Part shown: piece after piece, positions 9,880-25,706 of the stretch
How the letters are laid out: every line of letters begins with the position of its first letter
Position numbering within the stretch: the first letter of the stretch is position 1
Program-made: the position numbers and the translations under genes
Notes under the pieces: generated by a model
Databases searched by the model: none
Told to the model about the DNA's origin: nothing
The model's input: only the letters and a program-made list of their open reading frames with translations
Origin: Ramazzottius varieornatus
Lineage: Eukaryota; Tardigrada; Eutardigrada; Parachela; Ramazzottiidae
NCBI GenBank assembly: GCA_001949185.1
Contig: BDGG01000027.1
Coordinates: 1-64,000, forward strand
DNA: 64,000 nucleotides
Direction: 5' to 3'

Positions 9880-12200
9880 TACTATACTCGGGTCAGGAAG
9901 CTAGGTTTCCGTCGCGACCTAGTCACGGTTGAGCTAATTTTCTGTTGAGCGAAAGATCGGAATTCGAAGGTAGCGACCTAAGCAGAAACAAGCACAAGTA
10001 CCTGTCTTCGCTACTCGAATTCCGTTGTTCCGAGTATACTACGACACTTGTGCCAGCATAGTTTTGCTGTTCCGCTGTCAATAAATCCCGCTTTAATTTT
10101 TGATCTCCTGTTTCGCTGAAGTTATTTCATCGCTTATCCTTGAAAAGTTATCGTTCTTTTGAAATGGATTCTAGATCTGCTGTTACTGCTTTACTGTTGA
10201 ATTGTCGGTTACGTTTGTTCAGATTACAACAACGCAAAGTGGCGCTCAAGCGACAACAATGCTTATCCCTTCTTTCTCGTCAACGGAAGGCAAGAAGATG
10301 GTATGTCCGTCCCGTTAACGTAAATAGGGGAGAATCTGGAGAGTACATGAGAAGAGTGAAAACCTTCGCAGAGGACATGGAATACTACAAGGAATATTTC
10401 CGGATGTCCGAGCCATTGTTCAAGATGCTGCTAAAGCTAGTCACACCGTTGATAACTCATCAGTCAACGCATATACAGCCCATCACAGCTGAAGAACGAC
10501 TCGTTCTGACTTTAAGGTAAAAGCAAGTAATATTTGTATTCCTTAATCTGGTATATAGAATGGGAGAGTTATAACGAGCAGATGTTCTTCCAGAATTCTT
10601 GGAACGGGTATCACGCAGACTGCAGCAGCCCATTCATTTGCTGTATCTCAAACAACGATCAGCAAAATTTTCAAAGAAACAACGAAGGCCATATACGATG
10701 CTCTGAAAGATGTCTACATAGGTGAACCAAGCAAGGAGAGATGGAAGCAGAACGCTGAGAAATTCGAGGCCATGTGGAACTTTCCTAATTGCGTCGGCGC
10801 CATTGACGGGAAACATGTCCAGATCAAGGTAAAACTATGTTTGAGATTATGCGCCTTTCTCCGTGTGAACTTTTTACGGTTGTAAACTTTTTGCAGAAAC
10901 CAAGAAATGGTGGGAGTAAGTGGATCAACTACAAGGGAACACACTCAGTCGTTCTTATGGCTGTGGCGGGAGCGGACTACACATTTGAGTATGTGGACGT
11001 TGGTGGGTTTGGACGTTGGTGGGTTTGGACGGCAAAGCGACGGTGGAACGTGGCAGAACTGTACTCTGGGCCGAGCTCTGAACGACGGGGAGTTGGTTCT
11101 ACCTCCTTCTAGAAAGCCGAACAGTGTTCGAAGCTACCGTACGTGTTCGTGGCCGATGTTGCATTCCCCATGTCCGAAAATTTACTGCGACCATCCCCAG
11201 GATACGCTTCGTCGAGTTTAGGCAGCCATGAACGCATCTTCAACTACAGGTTCGATATTTTGTACGTAGCGGTGTTCAATTGACCTGAATATTTTATATA
11301 TATTATAACCTGCAGATTGTCAAGGGCTCGTTCGGCATCCTTGCGGCAAAATGGGGAATCTCCAATGGACCAATCGATCTGGAACCTATGCAGGTCATCT
11401 GCCTCACCCTAGCATGCTGCGCGCTGCATAAGTTTTTGATAAAAGAAAATGTGAAGAACGACGAGAGCTACATCCGCCCAACCTTGGTGGACAGCGAGGC
11501 TCCTGACGGTAGCATTGTACCTGGTTCCTGGCGTAAGACGATGCCTGCAAGTATGATTCCTCTCAAACTAAGCGGAAAAAAGACTGGAGGTGCTGCTATC
11601 AGAACAAGAGAAGATTTTTCTGAATTCTTTAATTCTCATGGAAGCGTACCGTGGCAAGAAAACATTGCATTTGGTACATTAAAGAAATGAGAATATTGCT
11701 GCTTTAAAGCTGTTTACATAAACGCTGGTGATGTAGAAACTTCTATAAAACCGTAAAGTCTTGAATGGTGCTGTCAAAGTTGCGCTCTTCAGTGGAAATG
11801 GGCGTGCTAGGACGGTAAGGGAAACCGAATCCCGTTGCTTTCTCGTACAGAAAGACTGCCACCGCTTGGTCAATCTTCTGTCCGAGGGTTGAACGACCAG
11901 CTGCATCTTGATTCAGCAACGTTGCCGTTATCTAGGAGCCTATGACGTAACTAAAATCAATAGATGGCAGTGATAACGTTGATAGGCTTTCAGCTAAATA
12001 TTGCAAGCTCAGAGCTTTCTATTCGTGTTCCAGGGCTTGTTCCAGTCGTTTGGAGCTTGTGCCGAATCTCCCTCAACGCTTAACGCAAGGGGTAGTATAC
12101 TCCGCTCACGGAACAAGGCTAGGTCGCTACCCAAGTATAATAGCCTTTGAGCTAATTCTGGAACAAAACTAGCTCGGACCCTCCCGACCCGAGTATAGTA
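9880..12200 (+). mobile_element. PIF/Harbinger-type DNA transposon, decayed
   Basis: The ends pair: TACTATACTCGGGTC at 9880-9894 and its exact reverse complement at 12186-12200. A second, subterminal pair (GTAGTATACTCGG...AACAA type) lies near 10023-10044 and 12084-12110. Between them is a transposase relic of the DDE_Tnp_4 family, recognisable from GAIDGKHVQIK and NYKGTHSVVLMAV. No second (Myb/SANT-like) Harbinger protein was seen. The element is about 2.3 kb. Confidence 0.8.
10164..11690 (+). pseudogene. Harbinger transposase (DDE_Tnp_4), frameshifted
   Basis: The recognisable parts are in family order. An N-terminal exon (10164-10516) carries RRWYVRPVN and EYFRMSEPLFKMLLKLV. Exon 10594-10828 carries ILGTGITQTAAAHSFAVSQ and, near its end, NFPNCVGAIDGKHVQIK. 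An exon from 10897 carries NYKGTHSVVLMAVAGADY and YVDVGGFGR. The C-terminal exon ends at 11690. The first acidic residue of the catalytic centre is in AIDGKH. A 16-bp tandem duplication (10997-11012 and 11013-11028) shifts the frame. A further indel near 11125 is needed before KLPYVFVADVAFP comes back into frame. It is therefore a dead copy, although its introns still look spliceable. Confidence 0.85.
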
Positions 12201-12459
12201 ATGCTCTAAGAAAAACCAAACGGCTGTCGTTCACTACGTTCGAGTCAGAACAAAAGTCAGATGTCTTCGTGCACGCGAGTGTGTTCGTTGCTCAATCTAT
12301 CAATGTCTGTCGTTACGCATCTAGGTACGCTAACTACTCACTTCTCCGAAGTCAGCTTGGATGCATGTGCGCGACACATTACGGGCGAGGCTGCGCTGCC
12401 TGTGCGGTACCGAACCGGAGTACTGACTTCCGAAACTCCGATTCTCAAGTGCGGGTTTG

Positions 12460-12640
12460 CGATTTAATATATCAATATAAAGCGATATGATATTTTCAAT
12501 TGTCATATTCCGCTTAGCGATATTCCGTCCATATCGATATTTTGATATGATATTTTTGTCATATCGAATCACTGTGATGTGATTCATTTCGATGAGAGAC
12601 GATATATCATATTTATCCCAGCACAACTCGCAGGCTCTCA
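12460..12640. repeat. ATATCGATA-rich segment flanking the Harbinger element (right)
   Basis: Rich in GATATGATATTTT and ATATCGATA variants, matching the composition and motifs of 9660-9835 on the other side of the transposon. Confidence 0.5.
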
Positions 12641-13524
12641 CCCGGGCATCATTTACTGTTCACGTGGTTGAGTGCGCGATAATTTGGTAGCACCACAGTA
12701 CAATAAAAATAGATATCAGCCGTCCACCGAGGTCTTACCAATTTGGAATTACTATAATAGAGCACTTACTATAGTACCTCCGCCTGACCTAATAAAATAT
12801 CACAATAGTAGCACTCCAGTGAGTTTGGTGTTAAAATATACTTTAATATTGGGGAACTCAACGGCAGGTCGTGGCACCCAGTCTCATAACCATCCTCATC
12901 AGCAGAAGACTCTGCTAAATATTCGCCCGAAGACCGTATGATGTTTGACCTGACGCTGACAAGCTGATAGTACTTTTCAAAAAACGGAAAAGGACAGACG
13001 AGAAAATTGTCGTGTGCACCACCAGTGCCCGTACTAGATTTTGCATCCTACACCTGCACTCTGTGACATGGCAGGTTGCTGTGCCACACCGTATGTAGGT
13101 GCATGATGTAATGCATCCACGATAGCCCTACTGTACGCGTGTAGGGCCATCGTTGGGATGTTGTGCACTTTGCGAGGCGTGGTCGCAGACCACATAACTG
13201 GCGAACACGCGCCAAATTCAACAGATCATCCGCTTTTTCGGAGCAACGGCAGCGTTAATCTCATTAAGATATATTTTAATACGGATGATGGACATCTTAA
13301 TAATAATAGAATAAAATATCAGACCTCAGTTTCAAACCACTAAAATATTACTATTGAGTTCCCGTGCCCAAATCCGTTTACTAAATATTAATATATAGAG
13401 TAGATACTAAAACCATCTACTATCATCTACTTTGATAAAATATTACTATAATAGAACATCGCTACCATGGGCTATGACGCTCGATCAGACGAATATGAGC
13501 ATCTCATTCAATGATGAGCATTAT

Positions 13525-13935
13525 ATTTTACATTACGTAACATTTTACATTACAATTACACTTTTACACGACATTACAACCACGGGGAAGTTGTAATGTA
13601 AACGTAAGATGTAATTACAACTTTTACCTGCCAGAATCTGTGGTATTATTGAGTATTTTGTCGCCAGAAATCTCAACTTCGGCTGACTTACGCGGAAAAA
13701 TGTCAGAAACTTCCTGAATATGGTCATTTTGCAACCGTATTTTTATCTTTGTCTGGAAGACAATTACTAAAATCTGTCTTCTATGCGAACATAGACATAG
13801 CTGGGTCGTCGTTTTTGTCGCTCCTTGTTACTTTTAGCCGTTACAAACCGCTCGGTCTGTGAAATGTAAACTAGTGTAAAATATAATTACACTTGTACAA
13901 TCACACTAGTTTACATTACACTTTACATTACACGG
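13525..13935. repeat. Two clusters of TGTAATGTAAA words in inverted orientation
   Basis: In 13530-13630, TTTACATTACAATTACA-type words are followed by their complements around GTTGTAATGTAAACGTAA. In 13863-13917 a perfect 14-base inverted pair AATGTAAACTAGTG / CACTAGTTTACATT occurs. Both look like ends of small fold-back elements. No gene is present from 12641 to 14906. Confidence 0.55.
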
Positions 13936-14209
13936 ATCATCTGTGTGTAATGCTCATCATTAATCCCACTCGAGGTAGGACCGTAGGAGTCCTCTTTTCG
14001 TCTCTTGTGAGTCTCTCCAGCTAGACCTAGGAGAATGGCGTTTGTTGGGGAAATACGAGGTGACCGACGTCGAGGAACGAGAAGACATCCAGGTGAGACA
14101 GCAGCGGGAGCGCCGGAGGGGTCCACAGTCCACACGAAGTTATCAGCTGAATTTCTGACGAGGAACTGCGAACTGCGCTAGAGCACTGGGCCGAAGGTCG
14201 AAAGTACCC

Positions 14210-14620
14210 TGCAACTGTGCTGCGCACATTACCAGGGCGCTGTACGCTGCGCTGTGCTGCACAACTTTCATGCCCAGTGGCTAAGCAGCTGTGCTGCAGA
14301 TGCGCGTTGACCTCGTACAACTGCGCGGAACGCCAATGTATTGACGTGGTTTGTAATTCAGTCACTGAAATCGGTAGTCAACCTGGAGAACGTTGCCCTG
14401 AAGTACGGCAAAGCTGAGACGGCTGACGTTCGAATGCCCAAAAACTGTAATTTTCGTCAGGTTTCGGTAGGTGCATCTGTGCGGTAGTCTATGGCTTTCT
14501 GCTGTATGCTGTGCTGTGCCGCACAAATTTCGTTAGTTCACGCGCTGTAGCTGTGCTGCAGCACAGCATAGCTGCAGTACAGTGCGGCGCATGCGGCCAG
14601 ATTCCGTGCTCTAAACTGCG
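14210..14620. repeat. GCTGTGCTGCAG-rich short repeats upstream of PGM
   Basis: Two clusters (about 14215-14310 and 14500-14600) rich in GCTGTGCTGC and GCAGCACAGC words that can pair with each other. They lie 300 to 700 bases upstream of the phosphoglucomutase start. Whether they are a repeat or part of the promoter cannot be decided from the sequence. Confidence 0.4.
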
Positions 14621-14906
14621 CAACCTGCTCCGCCAAACTGGCTCCGCTACGCATCAGGAAACACGATCCGCACTGAGCGATCAGGCTGATTGCTTGATGG
14701 CTGATCGGTCGTTTTCGGCAGTATACTGAGTGTGACGTCACTACCAAAGTACATTCGATTTTGATTCTTGATTGCGTCAAGCACAAACCCCGTCAGCTCT
14801 GCTGTGAGCTGTTCATTTTTCACGCCCTTCCGGTGTCTTCCGCTGCTTTTTGTGCCCGCCGCTGCGGCGTCTCATCTTTTCGACTGACTCCCACTGCTGT
14901 ATCAGG

Positions 14907-18462
<3,556 letters not shown>

Positions 18463-20729
18463 CTTGGTTGATCAAGGTTGTAGAGTTTCTCCATCTTGTG
18501 AAAATCATTTTTGGTTCTGTACTGTATTTCGAAACTGACTTCCTAACAACGCTTTACCCGTGGTCAGGTTTTTCTGAGTTTCCTTTCTCGTCATCAGTTT
18601 GTCCACAGCGATCGTCATGCTGTTTCAAAGCTATTCCAAGCTTGATATTATCGTACGTATGTGTCGGTTGTAGATGAACGGAAAGTCTGCCGAAACTTTG
18701 AAATTGTGATGGGTTGATCGAGGCGACTTTACCTCTTTGACGATAGCATTCACGGCTCGTTGAGAACGGCACGGAAATCTGCGAAGCCTCGTACGAGTGG
18801 TGTTCAACGTTACAAGTTACAATTAGGATCCAGCCAAAACATATGAATTTCGACGGCTGAATTCCGTAACGATGTTTTTTGCTTCCGAACGACCCTTTTC
18901 TGACATCACGTTGTTGCGGATATCCAGGGTCATTGCTTGGTCAGTTTGCCGTACTCGCCGTGGCTCAAAGTCTCAAGGAACTGTTCGCCCTTCTGGGAAG
19001 ATTTTCCCGAAAATTCTGGGGGTAATCACCAGCTGAGCTAGCCTCACACTAGGGTTTTGAGTCCCGACAGGTGCAGGTGCATTCTCATGCTGTATGACTT
19101 CACTTTGACGTCAATTTCGAACCCCTTCAGAATTTTCTGACACAGCCACCTGACCACTGGCCAGACGGCCAGATGAACCCCAGCATCGTGTTCCTCGATG
19201 TCTGTTACACCTGACTGCATCACCAGTTCAACTTTGCCCTTTGGGTCCCCAAACTTTGAACTCGTTTCCTTAAGAATTTGCCCACTGATCGATCGTCATG
19301 GAATTCGGCCGCCGAAATAAACTGAAAAAATAACTACGGACTGAAATAAGTTCAAACAAGTTTTTCAAACCAAACAGTGGTCCATCCGGAATATCGTTAT
19401 CTTTACCGTCGCCGCTTGTTGCGCTTCTTCCAGCCGGTCTACCTCTTGCTGTCCCTCCCCGAGAAGACGTTTAGTTAGGGTTCCATCGGCGAACCATCGT
19501 CTCCTGATCCGTTTAGCAGCTTCTTGCCACAGACCCATAGAAACTACAGACGAATGGATGAATGATTCTAAGGTGCTCTGGAATCTGAACGGAAAAATGA
19601 GAGAGCAGAGATTATCGAAAAATCGAAACTGCGCAAGTCTAGATTTCTAGAACCAGATATGGCACAGTATACTATCGCACTGAAGAATGAATTTCTAGGA
19701 TAGTCCGGGATTTGTGCTCTTGGACGATCTTAGGGATCGCGGGCTCTGGTAAATTCGGCGGCAAATGGGTTGCAGCCAAGTTGCAGGACATGGCTTCGGA
19801 TAAATTTTCGCAGGGCTTTAGCTGCCGACTTTTCCAGAGGCTGCGGTCGATCCCTGGAGGAGCTACGGTTTACTAGCTCGTGCCTTAGAGTCCCCATTAC
19901 TTGGCTTGCTCAGTAATGTATGTGAAGCCTTTATTTCCTTGCTTACAAGGGATTTACGCCAGTCCTGCCGCGCCGATTCTTAGACCGCTGTGGCGGGCGG
20001 ATAGAGGACAATTTGCTCTGTTTTCACGATAGATTACCAGCCCGAAATGGAAGACGTCACAGGTTTCGGAAGTGATGTTCCACCGACCGCCGCAGTGTGC
20101 CGCGATGACGTACAGGATGTAGCTTCGAAAATGGAGCAAACTCTCCTATATCCATCTGTCACAGCGGTTCGAATCGGTGCATCAGGACTTGCGTAAATCT
20201 CTCGTTAGTACGTGTTTCCAGGTCAGAGGGGTGTGTTGCTCCATGTTCTGCCCAGTGCCTATTTCTGTTTCTTTATTATAGTTTGGTTTCACTTCCTGGA
20301 GTGTTCCAGGGTTAATTCTTGCTCCTGTTCAGTGATATTATCCCACAGAATCTGTTATTCTAACCCTTACCAACGCTTATTCGGATCTCATCGATAATGA
20401 ACCCAGTTTTATTCCTCCATGTAAAACTATCGTGACACAACGACTCCGTCTCCTTGTGCCCAGCGAAAGGCCTCTGACTATTCGCTGGTTGGTTACCCTT
20501 AACGGTCTTCCAACAAGCGGTAACCTACTTCTACTTTGTGACGTCACAAAGACTGACTTCGGAAATGGATTGATTGATGAGTAACGTCTGTATTGATTTG
20601 CCACAGCTTTGAATTTTCGATTTTCCTCCATTTTCCAACTGGAGAATCTCGAGGCCTCCGGGGTCTTCGGAGTTAGAACAATCATCTCGTACCTGTTGTG
20701 CCTGGAAGTCCGAAGCTTGAACCCTTGCT
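18463..20729. other. Gene-free spacer between PGM and the CaMKK-like gene
   Basis: 2.27 kb with only short frames. No protein family, tRNA or convincing repeat was recognised. It should hold the PGM 3' UTR near its start and the kinase promoter and 5' UTR near its end. Confidence 0.5.
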
Positions 20730-23620
20730 ATGGAGTCATCAGTGGCTCTCAACGGCCAACCCCCTACCGTTAACAGCCTCTCCGACCTCGCAACGGAATC
20801 TGCTCCACAAAAAGCTTGTCTCAACATACCTGTCATCAGTCTGCTACCTCACATTTCTTCAGCGGACAGCATCATTGATTTGGAAAGTTCAGACCTGCCC
20901 ATAGTTTTCCAGTCAAATGGCGACGCCGAGATGGATTCGGACGAGTTGTTGAATTACCAAGATAAATCGGTCACCGAGATGACGAATGGTGTCTTTGCGC
21001 TGCCTCCTGCCGCTCTCCAGAATATCTTCCACAATGGAGATCAAGATAAGCAGCGGAGCCCTGGCGACGTCGTCCAACCGATTTTGAACGGAGTAGTCAA
21101 ACACAGGTATGATGCATGCAGAAAAAGCACAAACTCTACAATATTATCTTCCTACCAGATCACTTCGCGCATGACCAAGTTCTCGAACTGTGGCAAGAGC
21201 GATGACTTTCGTGACACCTGCGCGAGTTGAAGTTCTTGAAAGGTATGATTATGGTCGTTCTCAACTTATCATGCTCTTGTTTCCAGGTTATCCATTTCCA
21301 ACGATGGCTTCATCCAGATGAGAGACTACAAGATCTCATTTGATGTTATTGGCGCGGGCAAGTTTTCCGAAGTACGAGTCGCATTGGATACTCGTGATGG
21401 ACAGCAGTACGCCATGAAGATCTTCTCCAAGACCAAACTACAAAAATTCAACATGCTTCTCCGGTAAGTTATCTTATCACTTCCATATCTGGTGCATGTT
21501 CATGACCATAGTGTTTGCAGGACGTCAAGAAATCCGGTGGAAGAAGCATACAAAGAAGCAGCCATGTTACGCCAACTGTCGCACCCGAACATCATCCAAC
21601 TCTGCGACTTCATCGACGATCCCGACTCGGACGCCATTTACATCGTCCTGGAGTTACTTGATCATGTCGTTATAGAAGTCCCCACAGGTCAGTCGTGCCA
21701 ATATCAATAAATGCGCGCGGCACGTGGAAGGAACGATCTGGTCGACCGACAGAAATTATTACTACTGTAGGGAGCGTTCATTAACACTTAAAAGACCAAG
21801 GGGGTACCCCGGTTGGTTGGCGCACCCCAGAAGCCTTGCGGAATGGCTTCTGTTGAACCTTTTCGTCTCAAATTTTCGTGTTTGCTTTCATAAACTTTGT
21901 CGCTTCCAGTTAAGAAAGACGTGAACTGGCTAGCAGCTTTCTGAAAGTTCCGAGAGAAAATGTCGTTTTTGACCAGCTTTTGTCTTGAGTTGACAGACCA
22001 GATTTTCACTTAAGAGCTGCCTGACGAAAAGCCTTCTTAAAAATTGGACCGAGAGCTAGTACATTGGTACCGTCTTAGAAGCTTCAGTATGTTCCATGCT
22101 GCGTGACCAGTGGTCACAGCAGAAATGAAAAAATCTGGCACTTTGGTTCACTTGGTGGCGCATTTTACTCGAAAAATGCGAAGCGTACATGTGGTGATTG
22201 GCCCGATCTGACCCCACCCCATGACTTCAGCCAGTTAAAAATTGGGGAAGGTGATCTACTCCCCTTGTACTCCCAGAGCTCGGAATTTCGTGGTCTTTTA
22301 AGTGTTAACAGCGTCACGTTTTGATATCAGGAGGCCTGACCATTCTCCCTCCCTTGTCAGACAATCAAGCAATCAACTGGCTTTTATACATAGCAACTTT
22401 GCTGTCAGGTTTCGGGGACCCATCGCCCCTCTCTGGGTGCCTCACGTCATTACCGAACGCTCCCTTTAGAGAAGAAATCATTTCCAACAGGTTTCAGCTG
22501 TTTTAGATTCTCCTTGTACGGAAGCTGTAGCGCGACAGTACTTCCACGACATCGCCGACGGCGTAGCTCACATCCACAAATGTGGTATCATCCACCGCGA
22601 CATCAAGCCGGAGAACCTCCTGGTTAGCAAGAGTGGTATTGTCAAGCTGGTTGACTTTAACTTCTGCGTCGAGCTCGTCAAAGACGAGAATGGAGAGGAA
22701 CAGGAAGTTGAATGCTCGCATGGAACTCCTGCCTACACCCGTAAGAAAATTCTGCATGCATTTTAAAATGTCTCTTGTAGTTGTTTTTTTTGCTCCTTCA
22801 GCTCCTGAGTGCCTTCTTCCGGACCAAAGGACCGCCGCTGGTCGGCCACTGGACATGTACGCATTGGGCGTGACGTTATTCGTGATGGTCCACGGTGATC
22901 TTCCCTTTCGCGCCGATCTTCTGCCCGAACTCTTCGATAAGATACTCAACGAGGAGGTGGTCATGCCGGAGAAGACTGACGTCTCGGAAAGTCTCACGGA
23001 AGTAATAAAGAGGTAACCACTTTATTACAGTGGATTTGTTCGTTGCAGTGAAATTATTATCGACACTCCTTAAATTAGGTTCATCGACCCGATTGGGTCG
23101 GACCTACCCTAATAATCACAATTAACCATCACGGGAATCGTCTGATAGCTGAATTTTAAGTCATTGCCGCTTCCTGTAGTCTATTCCAGGGAAGGAAGTG
23201 TAGCTGGTCTCTTCGGTCGATTTTACGGTTTTGCACGTCTTCAAGCATTTTTTTCCTGTCTAATTTTCTTCATCACTCTTCTTCCCGCTTCCTGTACGTG
23301 ATTCTCTTCCTGTTTCTGATAGGTTGATGGAAAAGAATCCGAAGGTGCGTATGACCATGCCGGAAATGCTGAAGCATCCTTGGATGCAAAAGTTCCAGCA
23401 AGGAACTGCCCGCGAGAAGGATGTGTCAGTTCGATACCAGCAAAAGTACAGCGAACGTTGCTCGTGGATAGCGATGTCGTCCGAGGAAAGGGCAGTTGAC
23501 GAAGACACCAGCATTGAGGTCGACCCGAAAGGACAGTTTGTCAAGCACCGAAGTCGTGGTTCGGTGATAGCTGAAAATGATCTCCAGGAACTCTTCATCG
23601 ATGGTTATACCGTTTTGTAA
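20730..23620 (+). CDS. CaMKK-like serine/threonine kinase
   Basis: Six exons, 20730-21106, 21287-21463, 21521-21687, 22507-22740, 22802-23012 and 23323-23620, encode 487 residues. The first 128 residues are low-complexity. The kinase domain has the loop GAGKFSEV, the AMKIF lysine, HPNIIQLCDFIDDP, the EVP segment typical of CaMKK, the catalytic loop HRDIKPENLL, GTPAYTPPE, PLDMYALGVTLF and HPWMQKF. CaMKK kinases phosphorylate the activation loop of CaMKI/IV and AMPK. The Arg/Pro insert after the ATP lysine is shortened to a segment ending RTSRNPVEEAY. Departures from the norm: DFN in place of DFG, TPPE in place of APE, and Ser for the third glycine of the ATP loop. The catalytic Lys and both Asp residues are kept, so activity is plausible. 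A calmodulin-binding site was not recognised. Confidence 0.85.
21781..22308. repeat. 528-bp element with perfect 18-bp terminal inverted repeats, in kinase intron 3
   Basis: TTAACACTTAAAAGACCA (21781-21798) is repeated as its exact reverse complement at 22291-22308. The interior has no intact transposase. It occupies most of the 819-nt intron and is probably a non-autonomous DNA transposon. Confidence 0.75.
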
Positions 23621-23746
23621 TCTCGTCCATGACGCTGAGTTCTGAATGGACCAGTTGTTTTCGCTTCTTTCGTTCTTCATGTGCCTTGGCACGACTATCT
23701 GTATCGTTCGTAGTCATTCGATGCTCTTTTGTAATTTCGAAGTGTA

Positions 23747-23752
23747 AATAAA
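23747..23752 (+). promoter_or_regulatory. Poly(A) signal of the CaMKK-like gene
   Basis: AATAAA lies 127 bases after the stop at 23620. A T-rich stretch (TTTTCTTTCTTATTTATT) follows within 25 bases, as expected downstream of a cleavage site. Confidence 0.65.
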
Positions 23753-24163
23753 CTTGTTGAACTCGTTTTCTTTCTTATTTATTATTTCTTGTTGGAATTG
23801 CGCCGTGAGCTTTCTGTCCTCTTGGCTAGCTCACTCTGAATGTTCATCCCACTATGCATCGTAATTCACGTCCCGTTGTCACCATCTCTTTTGAGCTGTA
23901 CCAATGTTCTTAAAATGCAATATGCAGTTGATTAATCGGTTCGAGGTTAGTGCTACACGTGTACTGTGGATGGGGGAAAAGAGCTTTGTTTTTGCGAGAA
24001 GATGCCAGGCTGGAAAAATACTGAATTCCCAGTGAACGATACTCAAGTCCGACAGTAAGAGGGAATTATAAAACAACTTCAAGCGCTACTGAAGAAGAAT
24101 AAGGACTGAAATCGAGAGTTCGTGAACGAGCAAACGGAACTCGGCTGGCTCGTACAACAAAAC

Positions 24164-25125
24164 TCAATAAAGACGGTCTTCCGGTGCGGGAACAATGGCC
24201 ACGCTCATGAAATCCCCAATCTGGAACCGGACATCTGACAACATTTTCCCGTCGTCCTGCAGTCGAAAACCCAGGTTGTTACACGGCAGAAAGCAGAATT
24301 ATCGAAGGCTGACAGACAGAACAGACACATTTACACACCTGCATACACTAAAGCGTGACCTCCACCATAGCATCCTGGTATTCAGGTGCGAGAGAACCAG
24401 TCTCTTCATACACCTGAATACAGCGCATCGCATATCCACCATAATCTCATGGTATGCAGGTGGAAGCCGACACTTCGTGTAAAGAAACCTGTCTTACCTG
24501 TCCTTTCTGGCCATTACAAGCAGCCCCGATATGCCGAGATCGGTAGTTTGAGCTTCTGCCATGATCAGGATACACTAAGTTAAACTCGAAGATGGTCCCA
24601 CGACGCCGTGCTTCAGGATGGACATCACGAATGAGGCCTGACAACTCTTTCAACGTGGCGTCCAGCCATGTGTACACTTGTAGCTCTCCTGTCCCACCCG
24701 TCGGCGTGTTCCCGTGAGCAAACTCAGAAAGCGGATAGTGACGCCCGGTGTTGCAGAAGACACGGAGGAGGAACGGACAAACCTTTTCTCGGTCGACGGA
24801 GAATTTGTTGGGATCGACCACTTCAGGAGCATCTCTGGTGTCCGGATGGAAGTCGTTTTCTGTAGTCTTGTTGAGGTGACGCTCTGGACCATTACGGCCA
24901 TCACCACGTTCTTTGCTTGGCGCTCTGCCATTGTCGCCTGGAAATACTCGTGTAAGAACTATACATGGTGTTTTCTCACGATTTTTCTCCCCGAAACGGT
25001 GAAACCAACTCACCTGGAATCCTCACTTGGATGATTTCGCGTTCGAAGTTGCCTCCTCCCGAGCTCCGGACTTGCAAGGAGGGGCGCTTGCCCCTTTCCG
25101 GAGCCATGGGCACGTATAGAGTCAT
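24164..25125 (-). CDS. sap18: SAP18 (Sin3-associated polypeptide / ASAP complex subunit)
   Basis: Three minus-strand exons, 25125-25014, 24937-24498 and 24256-24164, give 214 residues. The conserved core reads DREKVCPFLLRVF, TGRHYPLSEFAHGN, ELQVYTWLDATLKELSGLI, HPEARRRGT, FEFNLVYPD, IGAACNGQKG and FQIGDFMSVAI, with SAP18 order and spacing throughout. It adopts a ubiquitin-like fold and works with Sin3-HDAC in repression and with ACIN1 and RNPS1 in the exon-junction-associated ASAP complex. The N-terminal 80 or so residues, partly Arg/Gly-rich, are longer than in vertebrate SAP18. The start could be the ATG at 25125 or the one at 25107. The gene ends tail to tail with the kinase. Intron 2 contains palindromic CACCTGCATACAC repeats. 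Confidence 0.92.
24336..24475. repeat. Two 50-bp palindromes with CACCTG(C/A)ATACA ends, in SAP18 intron 2
   Basis: Each unit runs from CACCTGCATACA or CACCTGAATACA to TGGTATTCAGGTG or TGGTATGCAGGTG, and shares the centre TCCACCATA. Related fragments occur in PGM introns 1 and 3 (near 15193 and 17183). It is a second small palindromic family that favours introns. Confidence 0.6.
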
Positions 25126-25706
25126 GGAGGAATCGCTACGAAGGTTATATGAAACAATCCGCAGGTTGGATGACTCGGTAAATGCCCATCAACAACGTCG
25201 ATTCAACCTTGCCATACGCCGCGGCTAACTTAATCGATTTTCCGCTTACCTCTCTAAAGATCCGGTCCAAGTACTAAGTTAGGAGACGCTCCCGAGGACA
25301 GTCCTTTGGCAGATAGCTAAAGCGGGTTTGATGTTACAATTGCGAGAAGGATCAAAGAAAACTGGAAAATCAGCTGTCGTGCGGTGACCTCGTCTCCGTC
25401 GAGCTTCTGTTGAATGAATGCTTGATTGCTGATTCGAGGCAACAAACGGTGCACGCCCCCAGTGCTTGAGTCCTACCCCGCTTCCGTGCGAGCTTACCGG
25501 TCTTACCCCGACTTGCATGAAGGGCGTTCGCCGAGATTCGGCATGGCCGGAACCAGAAGCCGGGATCTTTTTCGGTTTCTCATCTTTAAACTCAAATTTG
25601 TTGATCTCGTTAACTTAGCATTGCTCGTGAGTCGCGATCGTCTGAGTCCTTGTTCTTCCTTCACGTGAACTTTCGCAGGTCTGCAGTGGACCGTTAACGC
25701 GGCACC

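Noticed and set aside
20160-20185. GGTTCGAATC as a tRNA T-loop
   Set aside because: The bases around it cannot form the acceptor, D and anticodon arms of a tRNA.
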